From Brachybacterium faecium DSM 4810 (GTDB taxonomy: Bacteria; Actinomycetota; Actinomycetes; Actinomycetales; Dermabacteraceae): DNA of 64,000 bases. The notes under the pieces were generated by a model. It had not been told where the DNA came from, ran no database searches, and was given only the letters and a program-made list of their open reading frames with translations. Below, piece by piece: positions 35,248-42,902 of this stretch. Each line of letters opens with the position of its first letter. Positions within the stretch are counted from its first letter, which is position 1. The stretch spans positions 2,852,001-2,916,000 of the forward strand of contig CP001643.1 in assembly GCA_000023405.1 (NCBI GenBank), given 5' to 3'. The position numbers were made by a program, and so were the translations under genes.

Positions 35248-35547
35248 ATGGACACCGTCTACGACCTGCTGCAGGACGAGGACTGCGCACGGACCCTGAT
35301 CGCCGACCACGTCGGAGGTCCCGGCGACCCCGGCTACGCATGGATGTCTCGAGACCACGATCGCAGCACGCTCCAGGGGATGCTCCGCGGCACGATGCTC
35401 ATCGCCAAGGCCGCCCACGACCTCCTGCGCGAGGACGTTCAGCAGGCACTCCTCGAGGGCCACCACTGGCGCGAGATCGCTCTGGCGCTCGACATCCCCG
35501 TCGAGACCGCCCGACTCGCATACGGCGACGGGGTGGACGCCGCATGA
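35248..35547 (+). CDS. Small hypothetical protein (polB operon)
   Basis: 99 aa, ATG 35248 after CACGGAGGACTGAC, starting 1 base after the polB stop. It is acidic and helical; the C-terminal LEGHHWREIALALDIPVETARLAYG has the spacing of a helix-turn-helix. It overlaps the next gene by 4 bases. Function unknown; a DNA-binding partner of the replication or transfer proteins is possible. Confidence 0.72.
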   Translation: MDTVYDLLQDEDCARTLIADHVGGPGDPGYAWMSRDHDRSTLQGMLRGTMLIAKAAHDLLREDVQQALLEGHHWREIALALDIPVETARLAYGDGVDAA

Positions 35548-35864
35548 GCATCACGATCAACGACGAGTCCTTCCCGTCCCAGAAGGCAGCGCGTGCCCGA
35601 GCCGGCGAGATCCTCCACCGGCACCCGCTCATGGAACCGATCACCGGACCCGACCTCGACTTCGTCCTCGCACTGTTCTTGCAGCACCCCCGAGCGCACC
35701 AGAAGGCAGGGACGGGTCTTCGACACTTCGTAGTAGGCAACTCGCTCCATGGCCCCGTCCTGAACTTCTTCGTGGTGCGCACGGACGGGACCTACGACGA
35801 CTTCTCCATCAAGCAGTGCGTCGCGGCCGCGGCGTGCAACACCGACACCAAGGAGCTCCGATGA
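35544..35864 (+). CDS. DUF3223 (DCL-like) protein
   Basis: 106 aa. The fold signature is visible: a helix with PDLDFVLALFLQHPRAHQKAG, then GLRHFVVGNSLHGPVLNFFVVRTDGTYDDFS (continuous in the protein) and SIKQCV. DUF3223 is named for the plant plastid protein DCL, linked to rRNA processing; in bacteria it is uncharacterised and often found on mobile elements. It is coupled by 4-base overlaps on both sides. Confidence 0.78.
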   Translation: MSITINDESFPSQKAARARAGEILHRHPLMEPITGPDLDFVLALFLQHPRAHQKAGTGLRHFVVGNSLHGPVLNFFVVRTDGTYDDFSIKQCVAAAACNTDTKELR

Positions 35865-36187
35865 CTACCACGACCGCCCTCACCCGCATCCAGCAGATGG
35901 AGGCCCAGCGCCGGGAGCTGGATCGACAGATCCGTGCAGCGAAGCGCGCCGCTCAGAAGGCCGAGAAGAAGGCTATTCAGGACGCCCGCGAGAACCTCGG
36001 CATCGACCTCGCCGAGGCCGTCGAAGCGGACACTCTCGAGCTCATCCAGCGCCTCCGGACGGTCATCCTGTCGGATGGTTCCATCCGGGAGCTCCGGCGC
36101 CTCGCCTCGGTGGTTCCCACCACGATGTCCATGCCCGCCGTCGCTTCGATCGGCGGTGATCAGGATGAGCACGACGCTCTCGTCTGA
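35861..36187 (+). CDS. Small coiled-coil hypothetical protein
   Basis: 108 aa. Residues 5-60 form a highly charged coiled coil (IQQMEAQRRELDRQIRAAKR) followed by a leucine-rich helix (DTLELIQRLRTVIL) and a disordered tail. The size and position just before mobC suggest a relaxosome or DNA-binding accessory protein, but no family is recognised. It overlaps mobC by 23 bases. Confidence 0.65.
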   Translation: MTTTTALTRIQQMEAQRRELDRQIRAAKRAAQKAEKKAIQDARENLGIDLAEAVEADTLELIQRLRTVILSDGSIRELRRLASVVPTTMSMPAVASIGGDQDEHDALV

Positions 36188-36707
36188 AGAGCGCTCCGCG
36201 CTCGGCATTCCCATCCGCCCGCAGGCCGCGCAGCGGCCGAGGACGGATCCAGCCGGTTCGCAGGACGACATGAGCGCCAGCGAAATGTCGGACAAGAACC
36301 CTGCTGGCCTGCATCCGTACCCCCTCCCGCGTCGTCACAGTCGTGCGGCCAACGAGAAGAGCCGCGAGCGTCGTCGGGTCTCGTTGGACGTGCGGCTGAC
36401 GGAGGCGGAGCGCGAAGCGATCCGCCTCCGTGCCCGCGTGCTCGGCGTCAAGCCGAGCACGTGGGCGCGCGGGGCACTTCTGGACTCGCTTGACTCCCGC
36501 AGGGAGTCCGTCGCTCAGATGGAACTCAACGCCGCGTCTGCTCCCGACCCCGGTCTGGCCCAGGCTGTCGAGCAGCTCCGACGGATCGGGGTGAATCTCA
36601 ATCAGACACTGCGCAGCGGCGCAGCCGTTGACGAGGATCTTGTGCGCGAAGTTCAGACTTCGGTCGACGCCGTGCGTTCCACCCTCGGCGATCGGACGGC
36701 GACATGA
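36165..36707 (+). CDS. mobC: MobC-like relaxosome accessory protein
   Basis: 180 aa. After a disordered N-terminus of about 60 residues comes a ribbon-helix-helix-type segment (RRRVSLDVRLTEAEREAIRL, GVKPSTWARGALLDSL) and the MobC hallmark LRRIGVNLNQTLRSG. MobC proteins bind oriT and help the relaxase open the strands. The start ATG 36165 is inside the previous gene; the stop overlaps the relaxase ATG by 4 bases. Confidence 0.82.
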   Translation: MSTTLSSEERSALGIPIRPQAAQRPRTDPAGSQDDMSASEMSDKNPAGLHPYPLPRRHSRAANEKSRERRRVSLDVRLTEAEREAIRLRARVLGVKPSTWARGALLDSLDSRRESVAQMELNAASAPDPGLAQAVEQLRRIGVNLNQTLRSGAAVDEDLVREVQTSVDAVRSTLGDRTAT

Positions 36708-37915
36708 GCACGATCAACGTCCGTCCCTCCCGTGATGCCGCAGGGGCAGTTGCGTACGTCCTCTACGGTCACGCACCAGATCGTCGACAGCGGCTCATCG
36801 AGGAGAAGTCGACCCGCGCTGCGGCGTTCGCCATGTCCATGGCCAACGGCGGGACTACGCCCGGAGAATTCATCGAACGGGCGGAGTCGCTGGCGCGGTC
36901 TCGCGGGCGCAAGAACGAACTCCAGTCGTACGTGCTGGCCTTCCACCCGGACGAGTTCGATGTGTCCTCGCAGCGGGACATGGAACGGATCCGAGACGTA
37001 GCGGTGAAGCTCGCCGAGCGGATGCACTCGGCCGACTATCTCGTCGTCGTGCACACGGACTCCGCCGGCGGCCACGGGCATGCACACATCCTCGTCGCCA
37101 ACCACGACAACCTCACGGGTAAGTCCCTCCAGCGCTTCACGTCGTGGAGGAACGGTCTGCGACAGCTCAACGACGACCTCATGCGAGAGGAGGGACTCCG
37201 GGTGCTGCCCGCACCGGAACTGCCCAAGCCCGACTGGGAGCTGCGTCGTGAAGAGTTCGCGCCGGAAGGCTTCGAGCAGACGCTTGGGGACAAGGTCTAT
37301 GCCTCCCTCGAAGACCCCCGGTCCGTTGACCGAGCAGCCTTCGAACAGGTTCTCAACGAGCACGGAGTCACTCTCGCAGTCACGGACAGAGACGGCTGGA
37401 GCTACAAGATGCGCCGCGCGGACAACGGGAAGCTCGGGCGGAAAAAGGCGTCCCGCCTGACCGCCGAGTTCACCGCCGATGGTGCGCAGAAGATCTTCGA
37501 CATCCACGCGCAGAACGCGCAGAAAGCAGGACATCATGGCACTGGCGGACAGACTTCAGCAGGAGCAGTCAACTACGGAGACGTTGGACGCCTTGACCTC
37601 GACTCTCCCCGCCGTCGAGCAGCACCTGACGTCACTCACCACAGCAGTGAGAGAGCTGAGGGAGGCAACCTCGATCAGCGCGGTGGAGAACTCACGGAGG
37701 CTCGAAGTGCTGGAGCAGCAGCTCCGCGAATCGACCATGCAGCACTCCGGTCGCACGCCCGAGGACTCGCAGCAGATCGAGAGCAGGCTGAGCGAGATCG
37801 AGCAGACCCTCGGCGTGCTCGGCAGCGCCCTCGACGGCAGCCTGATCTCGAAGTCCGCCACAGCGATCCAGAGGTCGACGACCGCGCTCGAGAGGACGAC
37901 GGCCCGGCTCTCTGA
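36704..37915 (+). CDS. Relaxase / mobilization nuclease (HUH)
   Basis: 403 aa. The HUH metal site HTDSAGGHGHAHILVANHD lies near residues 110-130 and the candidate catalytic tyrosine region AVAYVLYG near residue 18. The nickase domain ends around residue 230. From codon 278 on, the frame overlaps the next gene by 380 bases and reads as low-complexity Arg/Asp-rich sequence. The enzyme nicks oriT and carries the strand into a recipient; the element lacks a type IV secretion system and so must borrow one. MOBP/MOBQ class, not resolved further. Confidence 0.85.
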   Translation: MSTINVRPSRDAAGAVAYVLYGHAPDRRQRLIEEKSTRAAAFAMSMANGGTTPGEFIERAESLARSRGRKNELQSYVLAFHPDEFDVSSQRDMERIRDVAVKLAERMHSADYLVVVHTDSAGGHGHAHILVANHDNLTGKSLQRFTSWRNGLRQLNDDLMREEGLRVLPAPELPKPDWELRREEFAPEGFEQTLGDKVYASLEDPRSVDRAAFEQVLNEHGVTLAVTDRDGWSYKMRRADNGKLGRKKASRLTAEFTADGAQKIFDIHAQNAQKAGHHGTGGQTSAGAVNYGDVGRLDLDSPRRRAAPDVTHHSSERAEGGNLDQRGGELTEARSAGAAAPRIDHAALRSHARGLAADREQAERDRADPRRARQRPRRQPDLEVRHSDPEVDDRAREDDGPAL

Positions 37916-38357
37916 ATCTATGGACACCCACTCCAAGCATGTCGAGAACGCGCTGAACACCTCCGGCCGGGCCGTCCTGCGGACCCGGGACGAGGCGGTG
38001 AAGGCGATCCGTGATGTGTCGTCAGAAGCCGCCGACGAGGTGGGCGCTCGACTCGAGCGTGCGACGGAGCGTGCCGACGAAGTCGTCGCCGTTGCCGAGC
38101 GGCTCCAGAAGCGACTCGGACCTGCGTTGGTGGGCCGCTTGGCGCTTGCGCTGCTCCCGCTCGCGACGGTCCTGCTGATGGGTGTCTCGACGGTCTGGGC
38201 CGTGGTTCACGGATACCAGTGGGTTATGGGCATGGGCGAGGCGCTGTGGTTGCGGATCCTCACGGGGGTCGGCCTCACCGGTTTGGTCATCGGCATCGGC
38301 GCCGGCACGTGGAAGCTCGTCGTCTGGGTGCGCGGCGTTCTCGAGGACATGAGGTGA
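37536..38357 (+). CDS. Coiled-coil membrane protein overlapping the relaxase gene
   Basis: 273 aa. ATG 37536 follows GAAAGCAGGACATC. A long coiled coil (residues 5-205, with ESRLSEIEQTLGVLG and RATERADEVVAVAERLQKRL) is followed by two membrane helices (LALALLPLATVLLMGVSTVW, ILTGVGLTGLVIGIGAG). The first 380 bases lie inside the relaxase gene in another frame. ColE1-type plasmids likewise nest mbeB/mbeD in mbeA, and MbeB is membrane-associated, so a mobilization helper role is inferred. Confidence 0.78.
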   Translation: MALADRLQQEQSTTETLDALTSTLPAVEQHLTSLTTAVRELREATSISAVENSRRLEVLEQQLRESTMQHSGRTPEDSQQIESRLSEIEQTLGVLGSALDGSLISKSATAIQRSTTALERTTARLSESMDTHSKHVENALNTSGRAVLRTRDEAVKAIRDVSSEAADEVGARLERATERADEVVAVAERLQKRLGPALVGRLALALLPLATVLLMGVSTVWAVVHGYQWVMGMGEALWLRILTGVGLTGLVIGIGAGTWKLVVWVRGVLEDMR

Positions 38358-38388
38358 CGAGATGCCACTGGAAGGAGGAGCGAAGCAG

Positions 38389-38976
38389 ATGAGGTACGGG
38401 TACACCCGCACGTCCACCAAAGACAAGCAGAACGACGATCTACAGCGTCGGGCGTTGACCGACGCCGGGGTCGCAGATCCCCAGATCTACTCCGACCAGG
38501 TTTCCGGCACGAGGAAGACGACGACAAGGGATGGTTGGACGGCGCTGGAGGCCAAGCTCCGTGGGGGCGATGAGCTGGTCGTGTGGAGGATCGACCGCAT
38601 CGGGCGGTCGATGATCGACGTCATCACGACCGTCACCGAGCTGACGGAGCGTGGCGTCACCGTGTTGTCCCTGACCGACGGCATCAACCCGTCCACCCGC
38701 GAGGGCCGGCTCATGCTCAACCTCATGGCCACCTTCGCCGAGTACGAGCGCGACCTCATCCAGGAACGAGTCCAGGTTGGCGTCGACGCGGCGAAGGCCC
38801 GTGGGGTGCGCTTCGGCCGGCCGGAAGTGGACCCTGAGAAATCGGAACGAAGGGTTCGCACCGTGCGGCACCTCGTCGAGACCGAGCGCATGACCGTCGC
38901 GGCAGCCGCACGGATGGTCGGGTGGTCCCGAGCGACCTACTATCGCCACGCTGGCAAAGGAGGGTCAGCCGTCTGA
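38389..38976 (+). CDS. Small serine resolvase/invertase
   Basis: 195 aa. Resolvase domain with catalytic serine S9 (YGYTRTSTKDKQ), GDELVVWRIDRIGRSMIDVI and NLMATFAEYERDLIQERVQVG, followed by a C-terminal helix-turn-helix (TVAAAARMVGWSRATYYRH). GGAGGAG upstream of ATG 38389 supports this start over ATG 38362. It is of the Tn3-resolvase size, so it likely resolves multimers of the element; res-like repeats are found about 270 bases downstream when the ISL3 insertion is discounted. Confidence 0.9.
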   Translation: MRYGYTRTSTKDKQNDDLQRRALTDAGVADPQIYSDQVSGTRKTTTRDGWTALEAKLRGGDELVVWRIDRIGRSMIDVITTVTELTERGVTVLSLTDGINPSTREGRLMLNLMATFAEYERDLIQERVQVGVDAAKARGVRFGRPEVDPEKSERRVRTVRHLVETERMTVAAAARMVGWSRATYYRHAGKGGSAV

Positions 38977-39060
38977 GACCTTGGCACTCTCGAAGACGGT
39001 GGCCACGTCCTGCAGCCACTCTTTCACGCAGTCAGAGAACTCGCCGTCGTCGAGTTTGCC
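38965..39060 (-). pseudogene. 3' fragment of an 84-aa gene interrupted by ISL3
   Basis: Minus-strand reading from 39060 down to the stop at 38965-38967 gives KLDDGEFSDCVKEWLQDVAT followed by VFESAKVSDG. It is the continuation of the frame that starts at 40660. Removing the IS and one copy of the 8-bp target gives 255 bases, exactly 85 codons. The gene end overlaps the resolvase end by 12 bases. Confidence 0.75.
39053..39060. repeat. 8-bp target duplication, left copy
   Basis: AGTTTGCC, identical to 40494-40501 on the other side of the ISL3 element. The ISL3 family characteristically duplicates 8 bp. Confidence 0.9.
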
Positions 39061-40493
39061 GGCTCTTCGCAGCTGAGGGGGTAGGTGTGGAACGCGGGGT
39101 GGGCGCGTCGGTGCCGGGATAGACGTCGAGGTCTCCCGAAGATGGAAGTTCTGACGCTCACCATCTGGAAGACCTCGACATGCTCAACGCTACCTTCGAT
39201 GACCCCGACCTGACGACCTTCGCCCGCCTCGAGGAGCTTGGCCTGGTCGTGGTCGGCCAGAGGCTCACTGCCGCGCGGGCGGTGCTGGAGTGTCGGCTCG
39301 CCGAGGAGGATCCGTGGTGCCGGGCCTGCGGAGCACGGTCGACCTCGCGGGGCTCTGTCGCCAGGTCTCTGGCGCATGAGCCGTTCGGTCACAGGCCCAC
39401 GACATTGCTGGTGCGGATTCGCCGCTATCGGTGTGACCATTGCGGATGCCACTGGCGCGAAGACACCACCGCGGCGGCCGCAGAGCGGGCGAAGCTCTCC
39501 CAAGGCGGGATCCGGTGGGCGCTGGAAGCCATGGTCATCGACCACCTCTCAATGGCGCGGGTCGCCGCCGGGCTGGGCGTAGCCTGGCATACCGCTAACG
39601 ACGCCGTTCTCGCCGAGGGGAAGCGGCTGCTGATCGATGACCCGGCCCGCTTCGACGGAGTCCGCGTGATCGGCGTCGATGAACACGTATGGCGCCACAC
39701 CCGCCGCGGCGACAAGTACGTCACCGTGATCATCGACCTCACCCCCACCAGGGACAAGACCGGCCCGGCGAGGCTGCTGGACATGATCCCCGGCCGCTCC
39801 AAAGCAGCGTTCAAGGCCTGGCTCGAGGCCCGCCCCAAGGCATGGAAGGACCGCATCGAGGTAGTGGCGATGGACGGGTTCACCGGATACAAGACCGCCA
39901 CCAGCGAGGTCCTCCCCGGAGCGGTCGCAGTCATGGATCCCTTCCATGTCGTCCGCCTGGCCGGAGACGCTCTGGACGACTGCCGGCGCCGGATCCAGCA
40001 GAAGCTCCACAAGCGTCGCGGCCGCAAAGACGACCCTCTCTACAAGTCCCGCCGCACCCTCCACACCGGGACCAAGCTGTTGACCGAGCGGCAACGCGAG
40101 CGCCTCAGCAGCTTGTTCAGCAGCGAGAAGCATGCTGCGGTCGAGGCGACCTGGGAGATCTACCAGGCCATGATCGCTGCCTATCGAGAACCCGACCGGA
40201 CCAGAGCCAGAATGATGATGGAGAAGGTCATCGCGGCCCTCAGAGCGAAGGTCCCAGACAACCTCGTCGAGCTGGGAAAACTCGGCCGGACGCTGACCGG
40301 ACGCGCCGACGACATTTTGGCGTTCTTCGATCGCCCAGGCACCAGCAACGGGCCCACCGAGGCGATCAACGGCCGGCTTGAGCACCTCCGCGGTTCGGCC
40401 CTCGGCTTCCGGAATCTCACCAACTACATCGCCCGCAGCCTCCTCGAATCCGGCGGCTTCAGACCCCGGCTACACCCTCAAATGCGATGAGCC
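39061..40493. mobile_element. ISL3-family insertion sequence, complete
   Basis: 1433 bp with imperfect 23-bp terminal repeats (left GGCTCTTCGCAGCTGAGGG; the right end read inward is GGCTCATCGCATTTGAGGG) and a perfect 8-bp target duplication. One intact transposase gene lies inside. Because the duplication is perfect, the insertion is recent. Confidence 0.95.
39180..40490 (+). CDS. ISL3-family transposase
   Basis: 436 aa, full length. The N-terminal zinc finger (WCRACGARS...RRYRCDHCGCHWRE), helix-turn-helix (SMARVAAGLGVAWHTANDAV) and DDE domain (VIGVDEHVW; VVAMDGFTGY; DPFHVVRLAGDALDD; GPTEAINGRLEHLRG with the catalytic Glu) are all intact. ATG 39180. The element is probably active or recently active. 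Confidence 0.95.
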   Translation: MLNATFDDPDLTTFARLEELGLVVVGQRLTAARAVLECRLAEEDPWCRACGARSTSRGSVARSLAHEPFGHRPTTLLVRIRRYRCDHCGCHWREDTTAAAAERAKLSQGGIRWALEAMVIDHLSMARVAAGLGVAWHTANDAVLAEGKRLLIDDPARFDGVRVIGVDEHVWRHTRRGDKYVTVIIDLTPTRDKTGPARLLDMIPGRSKAAFKAWLEARPKAWKDRIEVVAMDGFTGYKTATSEVLPGAVAVMDPFHVVRLAGDALDDCRRRIQQKLHKRRGRKDDPLYKSRRTLHTGTKLLTERQRERLSSLFSSEKHAAVEATWEIYQAMIAAYREPDRTRARMMMEKVIAALRAKVPDNLVELGKLGRTLTGRADDILAFFDRPGTSNGPTEAINGRLEHLRGSALGFRNLTNYIARSLLESGGFRPRLHPQMR

Positions 40494-40501
40494 AGTTTGC
40501 C
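40494..40501. repeat. 8-bp target duplication, right copy
   Basis: AGTTTGCC, identical to 39053-39060. Confidence 0.9.
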
Positions 40502-40660
40502 GAGGACATGCAGGGACACGAACCCGAGAAACTCGGAAAGGATCGGCTCATCATTCACCGCGAACGAGTGAGCGACATCCAGCACCTGCCTCTGCTGGTC
40601 GGCGGTGAGACGCCCTGTGATCTCCGCATAGCTGGTGAATCTGTCGGTGTTGTCTTCCAT
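40494..40660 (-). pseudogene. 5' fragment of an 84-aa gene interrupted by ISL3
   Basis: Starts ATG 40660 and encodes MEDNTDRFTSYAEITGRLTA, then QQRQVLDVAHSFAVNDEPIL and a leucine-rich segment ending in LGKL at the insertion point. The present frame ends in the IS (stop at 40478). The reconstructed 84-aa product is small and acidic, with no recognised domain. Before the insertion it was convergent with the resolvase gene, with overlapping 3' ends. Confidence 0.72.
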
Positions 40661-41472
40661 ACCCTTCAGGGTGGCTCCTGTGGCTGTCTCAGAAACCCCG
40701 GCTAGCGATCTCGGCGCTCATGAGACACCCGCCCGTGCCGAGAACACGCGCCAAGACCCCACGAGCAAGCTGTCTCGTCAAGGTGATGTTCATGAGACAG
40801 TGCTGCCGTCACGCGCTACCGGTGCAATGACGGCGCGACCCGCCCATCGCGAGAAGGCGGACCTCCTTCAGGACGTTGTTGGGCCCGACGACATCCACGG
40901 CGAGCGGGCGACGATGGCTACTGCGTCCCAGATGGAGCCGGGGACCGCAGCCTCGTCTTCGATCGCAGTCTCAAGCATGGCGATCGCATCAAGAGTGGTT
41001 CGGATGTGGTCTGACGCGTCGAAGCGCTCAAATGTACTTTCCGATGGCATCGTCTTGGACCCCTTCCAGGGCCTGCGCTCTGAGCCTCAACCTACGAACA
41101 AGGCGTGCGCCCGACCCGACGGCGGGAACCTTGAAACGGTGACTGCATCGTGCCGGGGTCGTCCTAGGGAAGGCGGGCGTGAGATAAGTCAGGTGAGGCG
41201 CCGTCGAGGATGACGTCCACCGTTGCGCGAAGCCTTCTCAGCGGCAATCCACACGGACGGTCTGCGAGGACGGCCAACTCGTACTCGGTGAGGTCGTCGC
41301 TGCTTACGGAATCGGTAGCTTGCGATGTGCCAACTACATTCTGATCCTGCAGTTGCGTGCTGTCTCACGCAACCGCCTTCTCTCGATGTTGTATGTCTGA
41401 CCCGTCCGAGAGAACCGCGCTCCCGTGGGTGCCCCATCCGCCAAAGGGTCTGTGTCAACCGAAGACGGCCGA
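40661..41472. other. Gene-poor stretch of the element
   Basis: About 810 bases. It starts with the TGTCTCA repeat cluster (40684-40800). The rest has only short open frames. One of them, 40868-41050 on the minus strand (60 codons, start ATG 41050 after GGAAGGGG), begins ERFDASDHIRTTLDAIAM and loosely resembles the start of HigA-type antitoxins, but it stops before any helix-turn-helix and has no toxin partner. It may be a remnant. Confidence 0.45.
40684..40800. repeat. Four CTGTCTCA half-sites in two inverted pairs (res-like)
   Basis: CTGTCTCA at 40684-40691, TGAGACA at 40721-40727, CTGTCTC at 40770-40776 and GAGACAG at 40794-40800. Two inverted pairs within 117 bases resemble the subsites of a serine resolvase res site or a regulator's operators. 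The small resolvase gene ends about 270 bases away once the ISL3 element is removed. Confidence 0.5.
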
Positions 41473-41730
41473 TCACCGCACTGCGCCGGAGGTCTCGCCT
41501 AAGCATCCGAGGGACTGGCGGTGATCGCAGGCCTTGCAGATCCACGTGCGGTGACCGCCCATAAGCGCGTCACTGCGACAGTTGCAGGCGTGCCAGCCTA
41601 CGAGGTGCTCGGCGGCCCCGCACCGCGGACAGGGAGTTGGCTGCTGCTCCGCCAAGCCGTCTGGGGTGCGGATCAGCGGCGGGATGACCCGCTTCCCGTT
41701 GTGCTCGTGGAGGATCTCGCCCAGCGTCAT
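41473..41730 (-). CDS. Small zinc-ribbon protein
   Basis: 85 aa. Two CxxC knuckles (PCPRCGAAEHLVGWHACNC and TWICKACDHRQS) predict one zinc ribbon; the first 30 residues are a plain helix-strand lead (MTLGEILHEHNGKRVIPPLI). No strong ribosome site is visible before ATG 41730. A terminator-like hairpin lies just upstream. Possibly a nucleic-acid-binding protein; function unknown. Confidence 0.6.
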   Translation of the reverse strand: MTLGEILHEHNGKRVIPPLIRTPDGLAEQQPTPCPRCGAAEHLVGWHACNCRSDALMGGHRTWICKACDHRQSLGCLGETSGAVR

Positions 41731-41763
41731 GAGCTCAGTGTGCGCCGGCGGTCTGACAGAAGA

Positions 41764-41798
41764 ACGAGGCCCCGAGGGATATTCCCTCCGGGCCTCGT
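41764..41798 (-). terminator. Terminator-like hairpin
   Basis: 15-base arms (ACGAGGCCCCGAGGG and its complement with one mismatch) around an ATATT loop. Followed on the minus strand by TCTTCT. It would end transcription of the HTH gene at 41928-42566 before the zinc-ribbon gene. Confidence 0.65.
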
Positions 41799-41927
41799 CA
41801 TGCGTCTACGGCTGTTTCAGATGCTCTCGACAGGTGCCATCTTCGAGATCTTCAGCCATGAAGGAACGGTACTGAACAAAGGGGACATTCGGGCGCGAGA
41901 TGGCTGACCGGCCGAGATCGCCGAGCG

Positions 41928-42566
41928 TCACGACACCGTCGGGTGGGGCTCGTGCTGTCTCGTCCTGCGACTGGTGCTTCGACTCTGCCGCTCCGCGGGA
42001 CGCAGGTCGTGTTTGCCGAGCAACCAGTGCACCCACGTGGGGCCGCGGTCGAGCGCCCGGGAGAGCGTCTGCATCGGGACCCCGTCCTCGACCAGTGCCA
42101 CGCACGCCTCCGCCAGCTCGAGTCCCTCGGGCCCACCCATGTCGCGGTGACCAGGGCGTGCCCGCGGTGCCAACGGGCAATGCTCGAGTAGCTGGCCGAG
42201 CTCAGCGACCTCGGCAGCAGTGGGGGTTCTGCGGGTCCGGAGTGCGGGGTAGCGCGTCGTCGATAGCCCTTGAGTAGTCTCGAGCGCGGTGCGCACCGCG
42301 GTGCGTGAGCAGCCGAGCGCCTCGGCGATCACAGCGATGGTTTCACCCTTCGCACGCCTCTCTGAGACCTCTGCAGGGTCGGCGACAGCGCGCTGCCCCC
42401 AGCGACGGAACTCGACAGGATCCAGCTGCTGCACGATCCGCCGCAGGCTGCCGGGGTGCAGGTCGAGATCGCGGGCGATCTCCGGCCAGGACTCTCCTGC
42501 CGTGTACCGCGCATGGCCGGCACGGGCGATCTCCTGGCGCTCGGCCGCGGTGAGGCGTCGTCGCAT
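41928..42566 (-). CDS. Multi-helix-turn-helix DNA-binding protein, unknown
   Basis: 212 aa from ATG 42566 (11 more in-frame codons are open upstream to a GTG). Three helix-turn-helix-like segments can be seen: ESWPEIARDLDLHPGSLRRI, ETIAVIAEALGCSRTAVRTA and GVPMQTLSRALDRGPTWVHW. The tail is Arg/Ser rich. It could be a regulator or copy-control protein of the element. The three repeated motifs are unusual for a simple repressor. Confidence 0.65.
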   Translation of the reverse strand: MRRRLTAAERQEIARAGHARYTAGESWPEIARDLDLHPGSLRRIVQQLDPVEFRRWGQRAVADPAEVSERRAKGETIAVIAEALGCSRTAVRTALETTQGLSTTRYPALRTRRTPTAAEVAELGQLLEHCPLAPRARPGHRDMGGPEGLELAEACVALVEDGVPMQTLSRALDRGPTWVHWLLGKHDLRPAERQSRSTSRRTRQHEPHPTVS

Positions 42567-42612
42567 GGGCAGAGCTCGGTCGTGGCGGGGTGCGTGCACG
42601 GCAGCGCCACCA

Positions 42613-42795
42613 TCAAGCCGAACGGGGCCGGTGCTTCTGCCAGGGCATGAGCGCGCGGCGCAGCTCGTCGCGGTAGGCAGCCTTACGCGCTGTGGCGTAG
42701 TAGCCCTCGGGATCCCTGGTGATGCGCTCGAGCTTCATGGCCATCTGTCGCTCGTGCTCAGTCATCGTCGACGTGGACTTCCTGGTGTGCTCCAT
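42613..42795 (-). CDS. Small basic hypothetical protein
   Basis: 60 aa, ATG 42795 preceded by AAGGAGGCGACTC, a strong ribosome site. Charged helical product (MTEHERQMAMKLERITRDPE, then YYATARKAAYRDELRRALMP). No family recognised. Probably in one transcript with the HTH gene 47 bases downstream. Confidence 0.6.
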   Translation of the reverse strand: MEHTRKSTSTMTEHERQMAMKLERITRDPEGYYATARKAAYRDELRRALMPWQKHRPRSA

Positions 42796-42902
42796 GAGTC
42801 GCCTCCTTCATCTGATCTGATCAAGCCGTGCTGTTGCCTCCCGGACGCCCTGAGAGGGATGCTTCCTCGCGCGCGGCCCACGTTGGTGCGATGATCGGCG
42901 CT

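Noticed and set aside
40868-41050. HigA-like antitoxin gene on the minus strand
   Set aside because: Only the first 20-30 residues look antitoxin-like, no helix-turn-helix follows, and no toxin gene is adjacent; kept only as a note on the gene-poor region.
40635-41213. 192-codon plus-strand open frame
   Set aside because: It starts opposite the interrupted 84-aa gene, has no ribosome site, and its composition shows no protein-like pattern.
41806-42180. 124-codon minus-strand open frame overlapping the HTH gene
   Set aside because: Shadow frame of the HTH gene and of the terminator region; Gly/Arg/Pro-rich with no ribosome site.
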